From contig SBGU01000013.1 in the NCBI GenBank assembly GCA_006226495.1, positions 1 through 64,000 on the forward strand: a stretch of 64,000 nt of DNA. Reading direction: 5' to 3'. The notes beneath the pieces are model-generated. The model searched no databases. It was not told where the DNA came from and was given only the letters and a program-made list of their open reading frames with translations. The position numbers were made by a program, and so were the translations under genes. Positions 1 to 8,677 of the stretch are shown here, in pieces. Each line of letters begins with the position of its first letter. Within the stretch, counting starts at the first letter, position 1. The DNA is from Alphaproteobacteria bacterium. Lineage in GTDB: Bacteria > Pseudomonadota > Alphaproteobacteria > Sphingomonadales > Kordiimonadaceae.

Positions 1-577
1 CACCTATATAGGTGCGTTCCGACACGTCCTTCAGCTTGACCGTGCCGGCATCCGGCACCGGCAGGTCTGCCGCCGCCGTGACAAAGTCGCCAAAATCGGC
101 CGATTTGCCGGTCACTGTGTTGGTAAGCTTGTGGTCTTTCGAAGAAACTTCTTCGGGCTTGATGCCCCAGGCCTTGGCCGCCACCTGTTCCAGCATGGTG
201 CGCGCCACGGCGCCTGCCTGCCGGTAGACATCATAGAATTTGCGGATCGAGGTCGAACCATCGGTATTCTGGTCGCCGAATTTCTTGTCGCCGTAGGCGG
301 TGGCGAACTTGATGCGGCTCCAGTCGGCATTCAGTTCGTCGGCAATGATCTGCGGCAGGCCGGTGCGGCTGCCCTGCCCCATTTCCACGCGGTGGATATA
401 GATGGTGACCGTGCCATCCGGTTCGATGGACAGGTAGGCCGAGCTGTTGAGCGGCTTGCCCTGCGCTTTCTGGGCCGGCGAACAGCCGGTGACCGGCATG
501 GCCAGCACAAGGCCCGTGGTGATGCCGATGCCCTTGAGCACCTGGCGGCGCGATACATTCCTGATCCCGAAGCTCAT
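1..577 (-). CDS. Molybdopterin-binding large subunit of a xanthine dehydrogenase/isoquinoline 1-oxidoreductase-like enzyme (partial)
   Basis: Only the N-terminal 192 codons lie in the window; the C-terminus runs off the left edge. The protein starts with a twin-arginine-like signal (SRRQVLKG near residue 9) and a hydrophobic stretch ending in a cysteine, so export by Tat is likely. The stretch HRVEMGQGSRTGLPQIIADE is typical of the molybdopterin-binding subunit of IorB-type hydroxylases, which work with a separate 2Fe-2S subunit. That subunit is encoded immediately upstream, and its stop codon overlaps this start (ATGA), so the two are translationally coupled. Substrate is unknown; aldehydes or N-heterocycles are usual for the family. 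Confidence 0.85.
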   Translation of the reverse strand, partial: MSFGIRNVSRRQVLKGIGITTGLVLAMPVTGCSPAQKAQGKPLNSSAYLSIEPDGTVTIYIHRVEMGQGSRTGLPQIIADELNADWSRIKFATAYGDKKFGDQNTDGSTSIRKFYDVYRQAGAVARTMLEQVAAKAWGIKPEEVSSKDHKLTNTVTGKSADFGDFVTAAADLPVPDAGTVKLKDVSERTYIG

Positions 578-1044
578 AGCGTGCCTCCCGTCACTGTACC
601 TTCTGCCACAGACCGGATCGCGGCCTTGATGCGCTGGTAGGTGCCGCAGCGGCAGATATTGCCATACATGGCTTCATCGATTTCGGCGTCCGTGGGGCTC
701 GGGTTATCCTTCAACAGTGCCGCCGCCTGCATGATCTGGCCCGATTGGCAGTATCCGCACTGGGGCACATTGTTTTCGGCCCAGGCCATCTGCAGCGCGG
801 TCAGGGTGTCCCCGTCCGCCAGGCCTTCGATGGTGGTGACACTGGTGCCCGCAAGGTCGCCCATGAAGGTGAGGCAGGCGCGCGAAGCAACCCCGTCCAC
901 ATGCACGGTGCAGGCGCCGCAAAGCCCGGCACCACAGCCGAACTTGGTGCCTGTCATGCCCTCGATATCGCGCAGATACCACAGGAGCGGCATCTCGCTG
1001 TCGCCGTCAAAACTGACGGCCTTGCCATTGACCTTGAAATCCAT
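574..1044 (-). CDS. 2Fe-2S-binding small subunit of the molybdenum hydroxylase (IorA-like)
   Basis: 156 residues, the usual length for the small iron-sulfur subunit. It carries the plant-ferredoxin cluster cysteines C37, C42, C45 and C57 (GCGAGLCGAC motif) and the second cluster cysteines C96, C99, C131 and C133 (QCGYCQSGQ and ICRCGTY). These two clusters pass electrons from the molybdenum site of the partner. No signal peptide is visible, consistent with export as a passenger of the Tat-dependent large subunit (known for some family members). The ATG at 1044 has GGAGGA just upstream. It is the first gene of the pair and overlaps the large subunit by four bases. Confidence 0.92.
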   Translation of the reverse strand: MDFKVNGKAVSFDGDSEMPLLWYLRDIEGMTGTKFGCGAGLCGACTVHVDGVASRACLTFMGDLAGTSVTTIEGLADGDTLTALQMAWAENNVPQCGYCQSGQIMQAAALLKDNPSPTDAEIDEAMYGNICRCGTYQRIKAAIRSVAEGTVTGGTL

Positions 1045-1145
1045 GTGCGTCCTCCTCCACCAAATGTCCTGACGGTGTGAGTATAGCGCCTGGGAGGCGG
1101 CGGGCGAAACAACTTCTGTTTACCGGAAGGCACCCTTGGGCTGCG

Positions 1146-1616
1146 TCAGCGCGTCACCAGGCTGAGTTCGGCCACTTCGGCCCTGGCGTTGCCGGTTTTC
1201 CAGGTCATGGGTACACCTTCGGGCATGTAGAACTGGATGAAGGACATCTGCCAGACCTCGCCCGGCGCCAGCGGTTTGGCCGAGCCGTCGGGGTCGTATC
1301 CCGAATGCACCGGGTGGAATTCCTGTTCATGGACCGTGCGCCCCATGGAATCGAGGAAGGTAACCCGCACGGTCACGTCGCTGACCGCCGCGTCGCCAAC
1401 GTTCCGGAGCCGAAACCAGACCACCGGCAACCCGACATCCTCGCCCACCGTGCGGCGCCCGGTATAAAGATCCTCGACCTTGATATAATTGTCGAAATGT
1501 TCCGGTTTCACATCGGTATAGGCCGGCTTGCCGGCGCCGCTTCCAACAACGGCCATCAGGATAACCAGGAAGGTGGCAAGTATGGCGAGTCCACTGATCA
1601 GGCGTTTGTCGGGCAT
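1146..1616 (-). CDS. Membrane-anchored protein of unknown function
   Basis: 156 residues from the ATG at 1616, chosen because GGGAGAGG sits about 8 bases upstream; a longer in-frame start at 1652 would add a serine-rich stretch. One hydrophobic segment (about residues 6-26, GLAILATFLVILMAVVGSG) is followed by a soluble domain with beta-strand character (VVWFRLRNVGDAAVSDVTVR and VRVTFLDSMGRTVHEQEF). This resembles the Ig-like folds of small periplasmic domains that compare or carry extracytoplasmic beta-sandwiches. I do not recognise the family and infer no function. Neighbours on the same strand are the hydroxylase subunits downstream and a patatin-like lipase upstream, each separated by about 100 bases. 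Confidence 0.7.
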   Translation of the reverse strand: MPDKRLISGLAILATFLVILMAVVGSGAGKPAYTDVKPEHFDNYIKVEDLYTGRRTVGEDVGLPVVWFRLRNVGDAAVSDVTVRVTFLDSMGRTVHEQEFHPVHSGYDPDGSAKPLAPGEVWQMSFIQFYMPEGVPMTWKTGNARAEVAELSLVTR

Positions 1617-1756
1617 ATGCCAGCCTCTCCCCGATGAAGATGACGATGCCAAAAAGTTACATCGTTACACCCGGGCCATGCAACCAAAGACTGCATAGCG
1701 ATCGCGCGCACCTATCATTTTCCGCACTTGTCGCCACCCCCGCAAACAGCCGTGTG

Positions 1757-3532
1757 TCAGTAATCCGGTGATATCCTGAGCGCACAGGACGGTTTCGGGA
1801 TCAGGGCAGGTTTGTCCCTGAGCTCGCTGGTCCAGGTTGCGTCGACATAGGACAAAAGGCCATCGAGCCGGGCCAGCACCGCCTTGCGGTCGGCCAGGGT
1901 TGAACTGCCGTAACTGGGCGGTGTCTTCAGAAGCGCCTCAATGCCGGGCCTGACATGGGGCCAGGCTTTAGCCGCACCGCCCAGCGCCTCCTCAAGCGCC
2001 GCATACAGCACCAGCACCCGCCGCCACTGATGGTCGGTGAAATCGAAATTGGCGCTGTCGTCGCCGCCCGCACTGGTGCCGGCCATCAACTCGCCGGCAC
2101 GGCCACCCAGGTCGCCAAGGCCCTTGATCAGCTCGGCCGGCATGGTCAGGTTCATGCCGCCTTCGTCCGGCTTCAGATACACATGCACGATGCGTTCGCG
2201 GTAGCCCGCCAGGCGCGACTGAAGCTGGTCCTGCCAGTCCTTGGCTGCATCCATCAGCGACATGGCGAAGGCCGCGGTGCCGCGCACGGCCCCGATGCCC
2301 TGCCACTGGCCCGAGCCCGCCTGCATGGGCAGGCGCACACGGCGTTTGGGGTCCAGCGGGTCCCATTCGTCAAGGCAAATGCCGAAGGTGGGCCGCATGG
2401 GCAACAGGCTGTCGAAAAAATGGATCGGGAAGTTGCTCGAAAGCCCGCCATCCGAAAACAGAAGCCGCCGCATCGGCGCCGGCTGGTCGTCCGACACCCG
2501 CGCCGGGTAATCGACCCGGTACAAGGGCACCGCCGAAATCAGGAACGGGAAGCTCAGGCTCATGCGGGCGGCGACAATGACCGGCAGGTCATCCGGTTCC
2601 GGGAAACGGCTGAGGCGCCGGCCCTCGTAGGTCGGCCAGATGAACTTGTCGCCCAGCCGCGCCTCGGTCTCTGCCAGCCGCGCATCGCCGGTTTGCTGCA
2701 TATAGTCCACCACGCGCTTGGGCAGCAGGCGCCGAAACTCGGTCGGGTCGAAATAATAATTCCTGTCGCCAAGGTCTGGCAATGTATGCGGTCGCCGCAT
2801 CGAAAGATTGGTGGTGACAGTCTTCAGGCTGACCGGCTTGCCGTCCGCGCCCGGTGTTTTCAGGTCCCGGAACAGCAGCGGGATTTCGCGCCCCTCGATG
2901 CCGGCGGCGCGGTCGATGCGGTCCGACAGCCAGTCGCTGAGGGGGGCGATGGCCCCGCGCTCGCCATCCGGGCAGGAACCGGGGCACAGGCCATAATCCT
3001 GTTGGGCCAGAAGCCGCATCAGCCGCCGGATGCCGACAAAGGCACTGACCCCGAACAGAAAGACCAGCGAGACAAGCACGCCCGCCGACCAGACCAGCCA
3101 GCCCTTCGGACCCGCGACCAGAACAAGGGGCGCCATGGCAACAAGGAAGGCCAGCGGCCCCCAGGGCAGGCCAAGCCGGATGATGCCCCACAGGATGGAG
3201 AGCCATTTTTTGCCAAGGGCCGCCGTGACGATCCCGAACCAGGGCGCCGCCTTCCGGGTCGGCTGGAACAAGGCCAGCAGGTCGGTTTGCAGTTCACCCG
3301 GCATGGCTTCAAGGGTGCTGAAGCCCCCCGCCTTGCGGCCATGTTCCGCGGCGGCGGTAACCGCGGCGGCGATGGCGCCAGCGGATGTGCCGCCGATGGA
3401 CCGGAACCGGTATTTCTGCGCCAGGGTCAGGATCGCCTGCGGGTACACCACGCCGGAGGTGATCCCGCCCTTCATGATGACATCACATTCCAGAAGACCG
3501 GTTTGCTGGCCAGTTGCCGCCTCTTGTGGCAT
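1757..3532 (-). CDS. Patatin-like phospholipase with an internal membrane segment
   Basis: 591 residues from the ATG at 3532, which is preceded by GGGAGGGAG; a longer frame to 3598 lacks such a site. Patatin signatures are present: the oxyanion-hole motif KGGITSG, the nucleophile motif GTSAG with Ser50, and the partner aspartate in SDGGLSSNFP (Asp361), giving the Ser-Asp dyad of this lipid acyl hydrolase family. Unusually, two hydrophobic segments (about residues 115-180) interrupt the domain between nucleophile and aspartate, which could place the catalytic domain on the membrane. The protein is long for a bacterial patatin. Lipid substrate and physiological role cannot be read from the sequence. 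Confidence 0.88.
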   Translation of the reverse strand: MPQEAATGQQTGLLECDVIMKGGITSGVVYPQAILTLAQKYRFRSIGGTSAGAIAAAVTAAAEHGRKAGGFSTLEAMPGELQTDLLALFQPTRKAAPWFGIVTAALGKKWLSILWGIIRLGLPWGPLAFLVAMAPLVLVAGPKGWLVWSAGVLVSLVFLFGVSAFVGIRRLMRLLAQQDYGLCPGSCPDGERGAIAPLSDWLSDRIDRAAGIEGREIPLLFRDLKTPGADGKPVSLKTVTTNLSMRRPHTLPDLGDRNYYFDPTEFRRLLPKRVVDYMQQTGDARLAETEARLGDKFIWPTYEGRRLSRFPEPDDLPVIVAARMSLSFPFLISAVPLYRVDYPARVSDDQPAPMRRLLFSDGGLSSNFPIHFFDSLLPMRPTFGICLDEWDPLDPKRRVRLPMQAGSGQWQGIGAVRGTAAFAMSLMDAAKDWQDQLQSRLAGYRERIVHVYLKPDEGGMNLTMPAELIKGLGDLGGRAGELMAGTSAGGDDSANFDFTDHQWRRVLVLYAALEEALGGAAKAWPHVRPGIEALLKTPPSYGSSTLADRKAVLARLDGLLSYVDATWTSELRDKPALIPKPSCALRISPDY

Positions 3533-3877
3533 CGCTCCCTCCCTCGCTCGCTGTTGCAACCCTGAACAGGCCGGCAGTATAGCCGACAAATGGCACAACG
3601 ATTACCGATAGTTGATTGTGAGACATAAAAAATTGTATTTTTGCCTGCAAATAGGCTGATCGGCCTGCTGGACGACCGCCCGACAAGTTCCGACAATTTT
3701 AGTATAACTGCCCGCCCTTGTGTGACTGTTTACAAAACAGTTTGATGCCGCCGGGGGATTTGCCGTATGCTGCGCCTACTGCTCGAGGGGCCTATTCTGA
3801 ATTTGGAATAAAGCCGGAAATACATGTTCTGCGTTTCCATGAACATCTTTCGGTTTAAGGATAAAGAGCACCCGTTT
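3533..3877. other. Divergent intergenic region with a small perfect palindrome
   Basis: 345 bases between the patatin gene (minus) and the first sensor gene (plus). AT content is higher than in the neighbours. A perfect inverted repeat ACTGTTT-ACA-AAACAGT lies at 3725-3741, about 150 bases before the sensor start, and could be an operator for either gene. No gene of convincing composition is seen here. Confidence 0.5.
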
Positions 3878-4945
3878 ATGACCCAACGACTTTACGAAAC
3901 ACTCGCAAAGCGCATTGTTTTCTGGCTCAGCCTCATTCTCGCCATCGGTGCCGGCAGCACACTTGCCCTCCTGTTCCTGTTCAGAAGCGAATTCCTGGCC
4001 GAAGCGGATTCCGACCTCGAAAGGGCAATCGAACAGAGGCGCAATTTTGCCGAGTTTCGCACCGCATTCGGCTATGGCGGCTTCATTCATCATTTCAAGA
4101 ACTATGTGCTGCGCGGCCAGCCGGAGTATCTGGAGCAGGCAAACCGGCATTTCAGGGAAGCTCAGTTTGAATGGACCGGCGTCAAACAGGACGTACCGGG
4201 CTTTTTCAACGAAAAGGCAGATATCGATGCCATGCTGACCAACTATGCCGACGCCCTGCAAACGGCCAACCAGACACCGCGCGAGTCCGCCGAGACGCTG
4301 GACGACCTGGTCAGGGTGAATGACGCCCCGGCCTTCATGGCGATCGCGACGATTGATACCTATATCGCCAACCAGATACTGGCCCTGACCGAGGCGCGGC
4401 ACACGGCCGAAGTACAAATCGGCCTTTGGCTGCTGATTCTGCTGTTTCTCACCATCTTGTCCGTATTCGTGAATTACCTGAACCGTTCCATAAGAACCGA
4501 ACGGCAGGAAGTCGCGGCACAGGAACTGGCCCAAAGCCAGAAATTGCGGGACCTTGCGGTACGGCACGACCTGTTGGAACTGCAACAGCATCAGGCAGAG
4601 GAACTGGGCGGCTTCGGCACCTGGCTCCTGAATCTGGACACCGAAGAAATGCAGTGGTCGAACGGCATTTTTGCGCTGCATGGCCGACCGATCACCGCAG
4701 GTGTGCCCCCGATCCATGAAGCGGCACGCTACTACGACCCGGACACCCGGAACCAGATGGCGCAACTTGTACAGGTGGCGGTGACAAACAAATCCGGATT
4801 TTCCTTCCGCTTTCCGCTGACCCGCGAAGACGGACAGCGCCGGCTGGTCGCAAGTAGCGGTCAGTATGCCGCGCACCAGGGCCATTATTACCTTGTCGGC
4901 CTGTATCGGGATGTCACTGCGGAGAAGGACCCGCGCGCAGCCTGA
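3878..4945 (+). CDS. Membrane sensor protein lacking an output domain (paralogue of the adjacent hybrid kinase)
   Basis: 355 residues from the ATG at 3878; this start aligns with that of the downstream paralogue. Domains in order: transmembrane helix (about 12-33), a periplasmic helical domain with GYGGFIHHFKNYVLRG, a second transmembrane helix (about 180-200), then a PAS-like domain with EELGGFGTWLLNLDTEEMQW. The protein stops cleanly just after the PAS domain, where the next gene continues into HisKA. The shared motifs show that the two genes arose by tandem duplication and that this copy has no kinase, receiver or cyclase domain. It may act as a co-receptor or decoy partner of the hybrid kinase, but that is inference. 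Confidence 0.85.
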   Translation: MTQRLYETLAKRIVFWLSLILAIGAGSTLALLFLFRSEFLAEADSDLERAIEQRRNFAEFRTAFGYGGFIHHFKNYVLRGQPEYLEQANRHFREAQFEWTGVKQDVPGFFNEKADIDAMLTNYADALQTANQTPRESAETLDDLVRVNDAPAFMAIATIDTYIANQILALTEARHTAEVQIGLWLLILLFLTILSVFVNYLNRSIRTERQEVAAQELAQSQKLRDLAVRHDLLELQQHQAEELGGFGTWLLNLDTEEMQWSNGIFALHGRPITAGVPPIHEAARYYDPDTRNQMAQLVQVAVTNKSGFSFRFPLTREDGQRRLVASSGQYAAHQGHYYLVGLYRDVTAEKDPRAA

Positions 4946-5033
4946 CCCCGCCGGATTCGCATATCTTTACCTGACGTTAATCATGCTGAAGCATGGTATT
5001 ATATGTATCTGTCCTGCAGCGAAGGCTCCGTTT

Positions 5034-7580
5034 ATGACGCACCTATTCTATCGGTCGCTTGCCAAACGCATGGCATTCTGGATCAGTGTACTGATTGCCA
5101 TTCTTGCCGCTGCCAGCGCACTTGCAATTGCCCTGATGCGCGACGATGCCGTCACCAAAGCCAACGCAGCCCTGCAGGATGCCCTTGAAGAGCGGCGCAT
5201 ATTCCTCGAATTCCGCGGCACCCTGGGCTATGGCGGGTTCATTCACAATTTCAAGAATTATGTCCTGCGGGGAGACCCCGCCTATCTGAATATCGCCGAA
5301 GAAAGACTGCAGCGCGCTTTCAGCCTCTGGGGCCGAACCGAACAGACCCTGGACGGGTTCGGCGAAGAAAAAATCGCCATCACGACCATGCTGGCGAACT
5401 ATTCCCGGGCGATGGTTGCAGCAAAAACCGGGCCGAGGGAATCAGCGGAACTGCTGGACCAGTTGGTCAGGGTTGATGACATGCCTGCGGTCGACGGGCT
5501 TCAGGCCATCGAAAATCAGGTGGTATCGGAGGTATCGCGCCGTGCCGTCGCAGCGACAGACCTGACGCGCCGTTTCGACAATGCTATCATCATCGCCGTG
5601 GCCGCCATGCTGGTCAGCCTGTTTTTTGTGGCACTGACCCGTTCGATCCGCCGGGGTGTGCAGGCATCGGATGCGCGCGAGTCGGACCTCAATGCAGACA
5701 AGAGTCTGCTGTCATTGCAACAGGCGCAAGCCGAGGAACTGGGCGACTTCGGCACCTGGCTCCTGCGGCTGGACGATAACCAGGTCAATTGGTCTAACGG
5801 CATATATGCCATCCATGGCCGTGCGCCGGAAGCGGGATTGCCGTCCTTTGAAGAGGCGCTCGCCTATTATCCGGGCGATACCGGCCAGCAGATTCAGTCC
5901 ATGATCGACACCGCGGTAGCCCGCAAGGGCGCTTTTTCGTTTCGCTACCCGCTGACGCGCGACGACGGCGAAACCATTCAGGTCGTGAGCGCCGGCCAAT
6001 ATCTGGAATATCATGGTCATGCCTATATGGTGGGCGTGCTCAGGGACATTACACCCGAACGCGAGCGGGAAGAGGCGCTGAAGCGCGCCGCAGTCGAGGC
6101 GGACAAGACCGCCAAGGCGCGCAGCAGTTTCCTGGCGGTGATGAGCCATGAAATCCGTACCCCCATCAACGGGGTCATGGGTGTGTTGCAGCTTCTGGAA
6201 ACCATGGAACTGCCTGATGAGGCCCGTGAACTGGTGGAACTGGGGGCCCAGAGCAGCGACCAGTTGCTGGCGGTCATCAACGACCTTCTGGAAATGTCGC
6301 GCCTTCAATCCGGCAAGGTCCAGTTGATCGAGGAACCCTTCAATATCGGACGGGTGCTGAGCGCAGCCGCCGGCCTGCATGCCATTACGGCGCGCCAGAA
6401 AGGCATCGAACTGCAGATCGACGTGCCTGAGCATTCGCCGCCTGTACTGATTGGCGACGAGGTGCGGCTGAAGCAGATTGTCGGCAATCTGGTCAGCAAC
6501 GCTGTCAAATTCACCCTGAAGGGCCATGTGCGCGTGGCGGTCTCTTTCAGCGAGCCGGACGACGATCGGGCCTATATGGTGGACATTTCGGTTGAGGACA
6601 CGGGTATCGGCATTCCGGAAAACAAGCTTGTGGTCCTGTTCGAGCCATTCGAACAGGTAGAGGATGCCTACAGGCGCCAGTTTGGCGGCACCGGGCTTGG
6701 TCTTTCCATCTGCAAGGCCTTGACCGACCTGATGGGCGGCGCCATCAGCGTGCGCTCCACCGAGGGTGAAGGTACCTGTTTCACCGTGCGCCTGCGGCTG
6801 GTGGAAGACGACCATGGCATGGAAACGCAAATGGCGCTGGAACTTCAGGGTGACATAGGCGCGCTAGAGGTGCTGGTGGTCGAAGACGCGCCGCTCAACC
6901 GCAATCTGATGGAAAAGTTCCTTGTCGGCAGGATGGGCCTGAAAGCGACCTTTGCAAACGATGGGCAGGAGGCCCTGGACGCCTGCGCCGGCCGGACTTT
7001 CGATGCCATTTTCATGGACATCCAGATGCCGGTCATGGACGGCATGGAGGCCACACGTGTGATCCGCAGCGGCTATCGGCACATGGACCAGACCCCCATT
7101 ATCGCGGTCACCGCCAATGTGCTGCGGGACGAGATACCCAATTATTTTGCCGCCGGCATGCAGCATTGCATCACCAAACCGATTGACTGGCGCGAGGTGG
7201 TGCATGTGCTGAAAAACCTGAAAAGCCTGAGCCCGGACAGCGGTGAGGGACTGGAACTTGCCGACCTGGACGATATCCGGCCCGGCAAGCTTCTGGAAAC
7301 CCGGGCCGGCACCCAGGGTGTGGATCGGCTGGAACAGGACCTCAGCGAACTGGAAGCCGAGGTGGCGGTGCTGGCAGAAGCCATGGACGAAAACCGCAAC
7401 GAACCGGCACCGCTCGTAGGCATCGCCCACAGGCTGCGCATGCTGGGCCAGCAATATGGCCTGGATTTCCTGTCCAGCTTCGCCAAAAAACTGGAGGCCG
7501 ATATCTATGACCCGGTCCGCATCCAGCATATGTCGGTGCAACTGAAGGCCGCCATACGCACGCTCAGGGACATGCTCTAG
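5034..7580 (+). CDS. Hybrid sensor histidine kinase (PAS-HisKA-HATPase-REC-Hpt-like)
   Basis: 848 residues from the ATG at 5034; an upstream extension to 4866 overlaps the previous gene and is rejected. Order: TM helix (13-35), periplasmic helical domain with GYGGFIHNFKNYVLRG, TM helix (about 185-207), PAS-like domain (about 235-345), HisKA with SHEIRTPINGVMG (His372), HATPase with N-box NLVSNAVKFT, DTGIGIP and FGGTGLGLS, receiver domain (from about 613) with phospho-acceptor Asp662 in FMDIQMPVMDG, and a C-terminal helical Hpt-like segment with His799 (IAHRLRMLGQQYG). All phosphorelay residues are present, so a full His-Asp-His relay is plausible. No separate output regulator is adjacent, so the target is unknown. 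Confidence 0.93.
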   Translation: MTHLFYRSLAKRMAFWISVLIAILAAASALAIALMRDDAVTKANAALQDALEERRIFLEFRGTLGYGGFIHNFKNYVLRGDPAYLNIAEERLQRAFSLWGRTEQTLDGFGEEKIAITTMLANYSRAMVAAKTGPRESAELLDQLVRVDDMPAVDGLQAIENQVVSEVSRRAVAATDLTRRFDNAIIIAVAAMLVSLFFVALTRSIRRGVQASDARESDLNADKSLLSLQQAQAEELGDFGTWLLRLDDNQVNWSNGIYAIHGRAPEAGLPSFEEALAYYPGDTGQQIQSMIDTAVARKGAFSFRYPLTRDDGETIQVVSAGQYLEYHGHAYMVGVLRDITPEREREEALKRAAVEADKTAKARSSFLAVMSHEIRTPINGVMGVLQLLETMELPDEARELVELGAQSSDQLLAVINDLLEMSRLQSGKVQLIEEPFNIGRVLSAAAGLHAITARQKGIELQIDVPEHSPPVLIGDEVRLKQIVGNLVSNAVKFTLKGHVRVAVSFSEPDDDRAYMVDISVEDTGIGIPENKLVVLFEPFEQVEDAYRRQFGGTGLGLSICKALTDLMGGAISVRSTEGEGTCFTVRLRLVEDDHGMETQMALELQGDIGALEVLVVEDAPLNRNLMEKFLVGRMGLKATFANDGQEALDACAGRTFDAIFMDIQMPVMDGMEATRVIRSGYRHMDQTPIIAVTANVLRDEIPNYFAAGMQHCITKPIDWREVVHVLKNLKSLSPDSGEGLELADLDDIRPGKLLETRAGTQGVDRLEQDLSELEAEVAVLAEAMDENRNEPAPLVGIAHRLRMLGQQYGLDFLSSFAKKLEADIYDPVRIQHMSVQLKAAIRTLRDML

Positions 7581-7599
7581 AGACGAGCGAACCGGTCGC

Positions 7600-8385
7600 T
7601 CAGGACGCCGGCGCAGGCTGCGGCCGGCTGAACACCCAGGTGTCATCCGTCGACTGGCTTTCCGAGAAGGCATATCCTTCGCGGTCGAAGGCTTTCAGGG
7701 CTTCGGGCGCCTCGATCCGGTTGTCGATGATGTAGCGGGTCATCAGGCCGCGCGCCTTTTTGGCCATGAAGCTGATCACCCGGCCTTCGCCGTCCTTCAT
7801 TTCCTTGAACACGGGGGTGACGACCCTTGCTTTCAGCGCCTTCAGCTTGACCGATTTGAAATATTCGTTCGACGCGAGGTTGACGAGCACCGGCACCGGG
7901 TCGTCCTTCAGTTCGACTGCCAGCGCCTTGGCGATGCGGTCGCCCCAGAAGCTGTAGAGGTCCGCGCCCCGGCGGCTTTTGAACTTGACGCCCATTTCCA
8001 GCCGGTAGGCCTGCATCAGGTCGAGGGGTTTCAGAAGGCCGTACAGGCCCGACAGGATACGCACATGCTGATCGGCGAAGGCGCGGGCATCGTCGTCCAG
8101 GCTGTCGGCATCCAGGCCGACATAAACGTCGCCCTTGAAGGCATCGATGGCGGGCCGTGCGTTCGCCGGCGTGAACGGTGTCTCGAACGCCTTGAAACGC
8201 GCGACATTCAACTCGGCCAGCGCGTCGGAGATGCCCATCATGGCCTTCAGGTCCTTCGCCTTCAGCCGGCGCGCCGTGCGCACCAGTTGTTCCGTGTCCT
8301 TCAGGAACGCCGGTTCGCGCGTTTCCGTGGCTAGGCTTTCGCTTTCGAAATCCAGTTTCTTGGCGGGGGACAGGACAATCAGCAT
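7600..8385 (-). CDS. yaaA: YaaA/DUF328 peroxide-stress protein
   Basis: 261 residues, the normal family length. The start MLIVLSPAKKLDFES and the internal stretches LSGLYGLLKPLDLMQAYRLE and NLASNEYFKSV are hallmarks of the YaaA (UPF0246) family, which in E. coli limits intracellular free iron during hydrogen peroxide stress and is reported to bind DNA. It converges on the hybrid kinase with only a 19-base gap, so a shared promoter is excluded. The ATG at 8385 is the only reasonable start. The cytoplasmic role is assigned from the family; nothing in the neighbourhood refines it. Confidence 0.95.
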   Translation of the reverse strand: MLIVLSPAKKLDFESESLATETREPAFLKDTEQLVRTARRLKAKDLKAMMGISDALAELNVARFKAFETPFTPANARPAIDAFKGDVYVGLDADSLDDDARAFADQHVRILSGLYGLLKPLDLMQAYRLEMGVKFKSRRGADLYSFWGDRIAKALAVELKDDPVPVLVNLASNEYFKSVKLKALKARVVTPVFKEMKDGEGRVISFMAKKARGLMTRYIIDNRIEAPEALKAFDREGYAFSESQSTDDTWVFSRPQPAPAS

Positions 8386-8677
8386 GGTGACGGGGCTTCC
8401 TTATGGCTCATGACAATCGATTTGCCCCTTTATAGGCGGCACAATCGCAAAGGCAAAGCCCCGATGGCTGATAACGCTGTCATTGGCGGGCTTCTGCGGC
8501 ATGCAGGCAAAAGGGCCGTAAGCCTTGGAAATTAACGGGTTTCATTAATAAGCGCCAGCGCCAGAATCCGGTTGCAAGCGAAACTAATTTGGTCAAAAAG
8601 GTATGCTTAACGGTACAAAAATGGGCCAAAAGAGCCCGCAAACTGCCCCCGATATCAGACCCGAAGGATCGCCTTTT

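Noticed and set aside
3878-7580. The two sensor genes as one gene broken by a frameshift
   Set aside because: Both contain the same N-terminal domains, so the first is a duplicate and not the front half of the second.
8386-8677. Possible SAM riboswitch before the PLP sulfur enzyme
   Set aside because: No convincing SAM-I, SAM-II or SAM/SAH core could be aligned by eye; a covariance-model search would decide.
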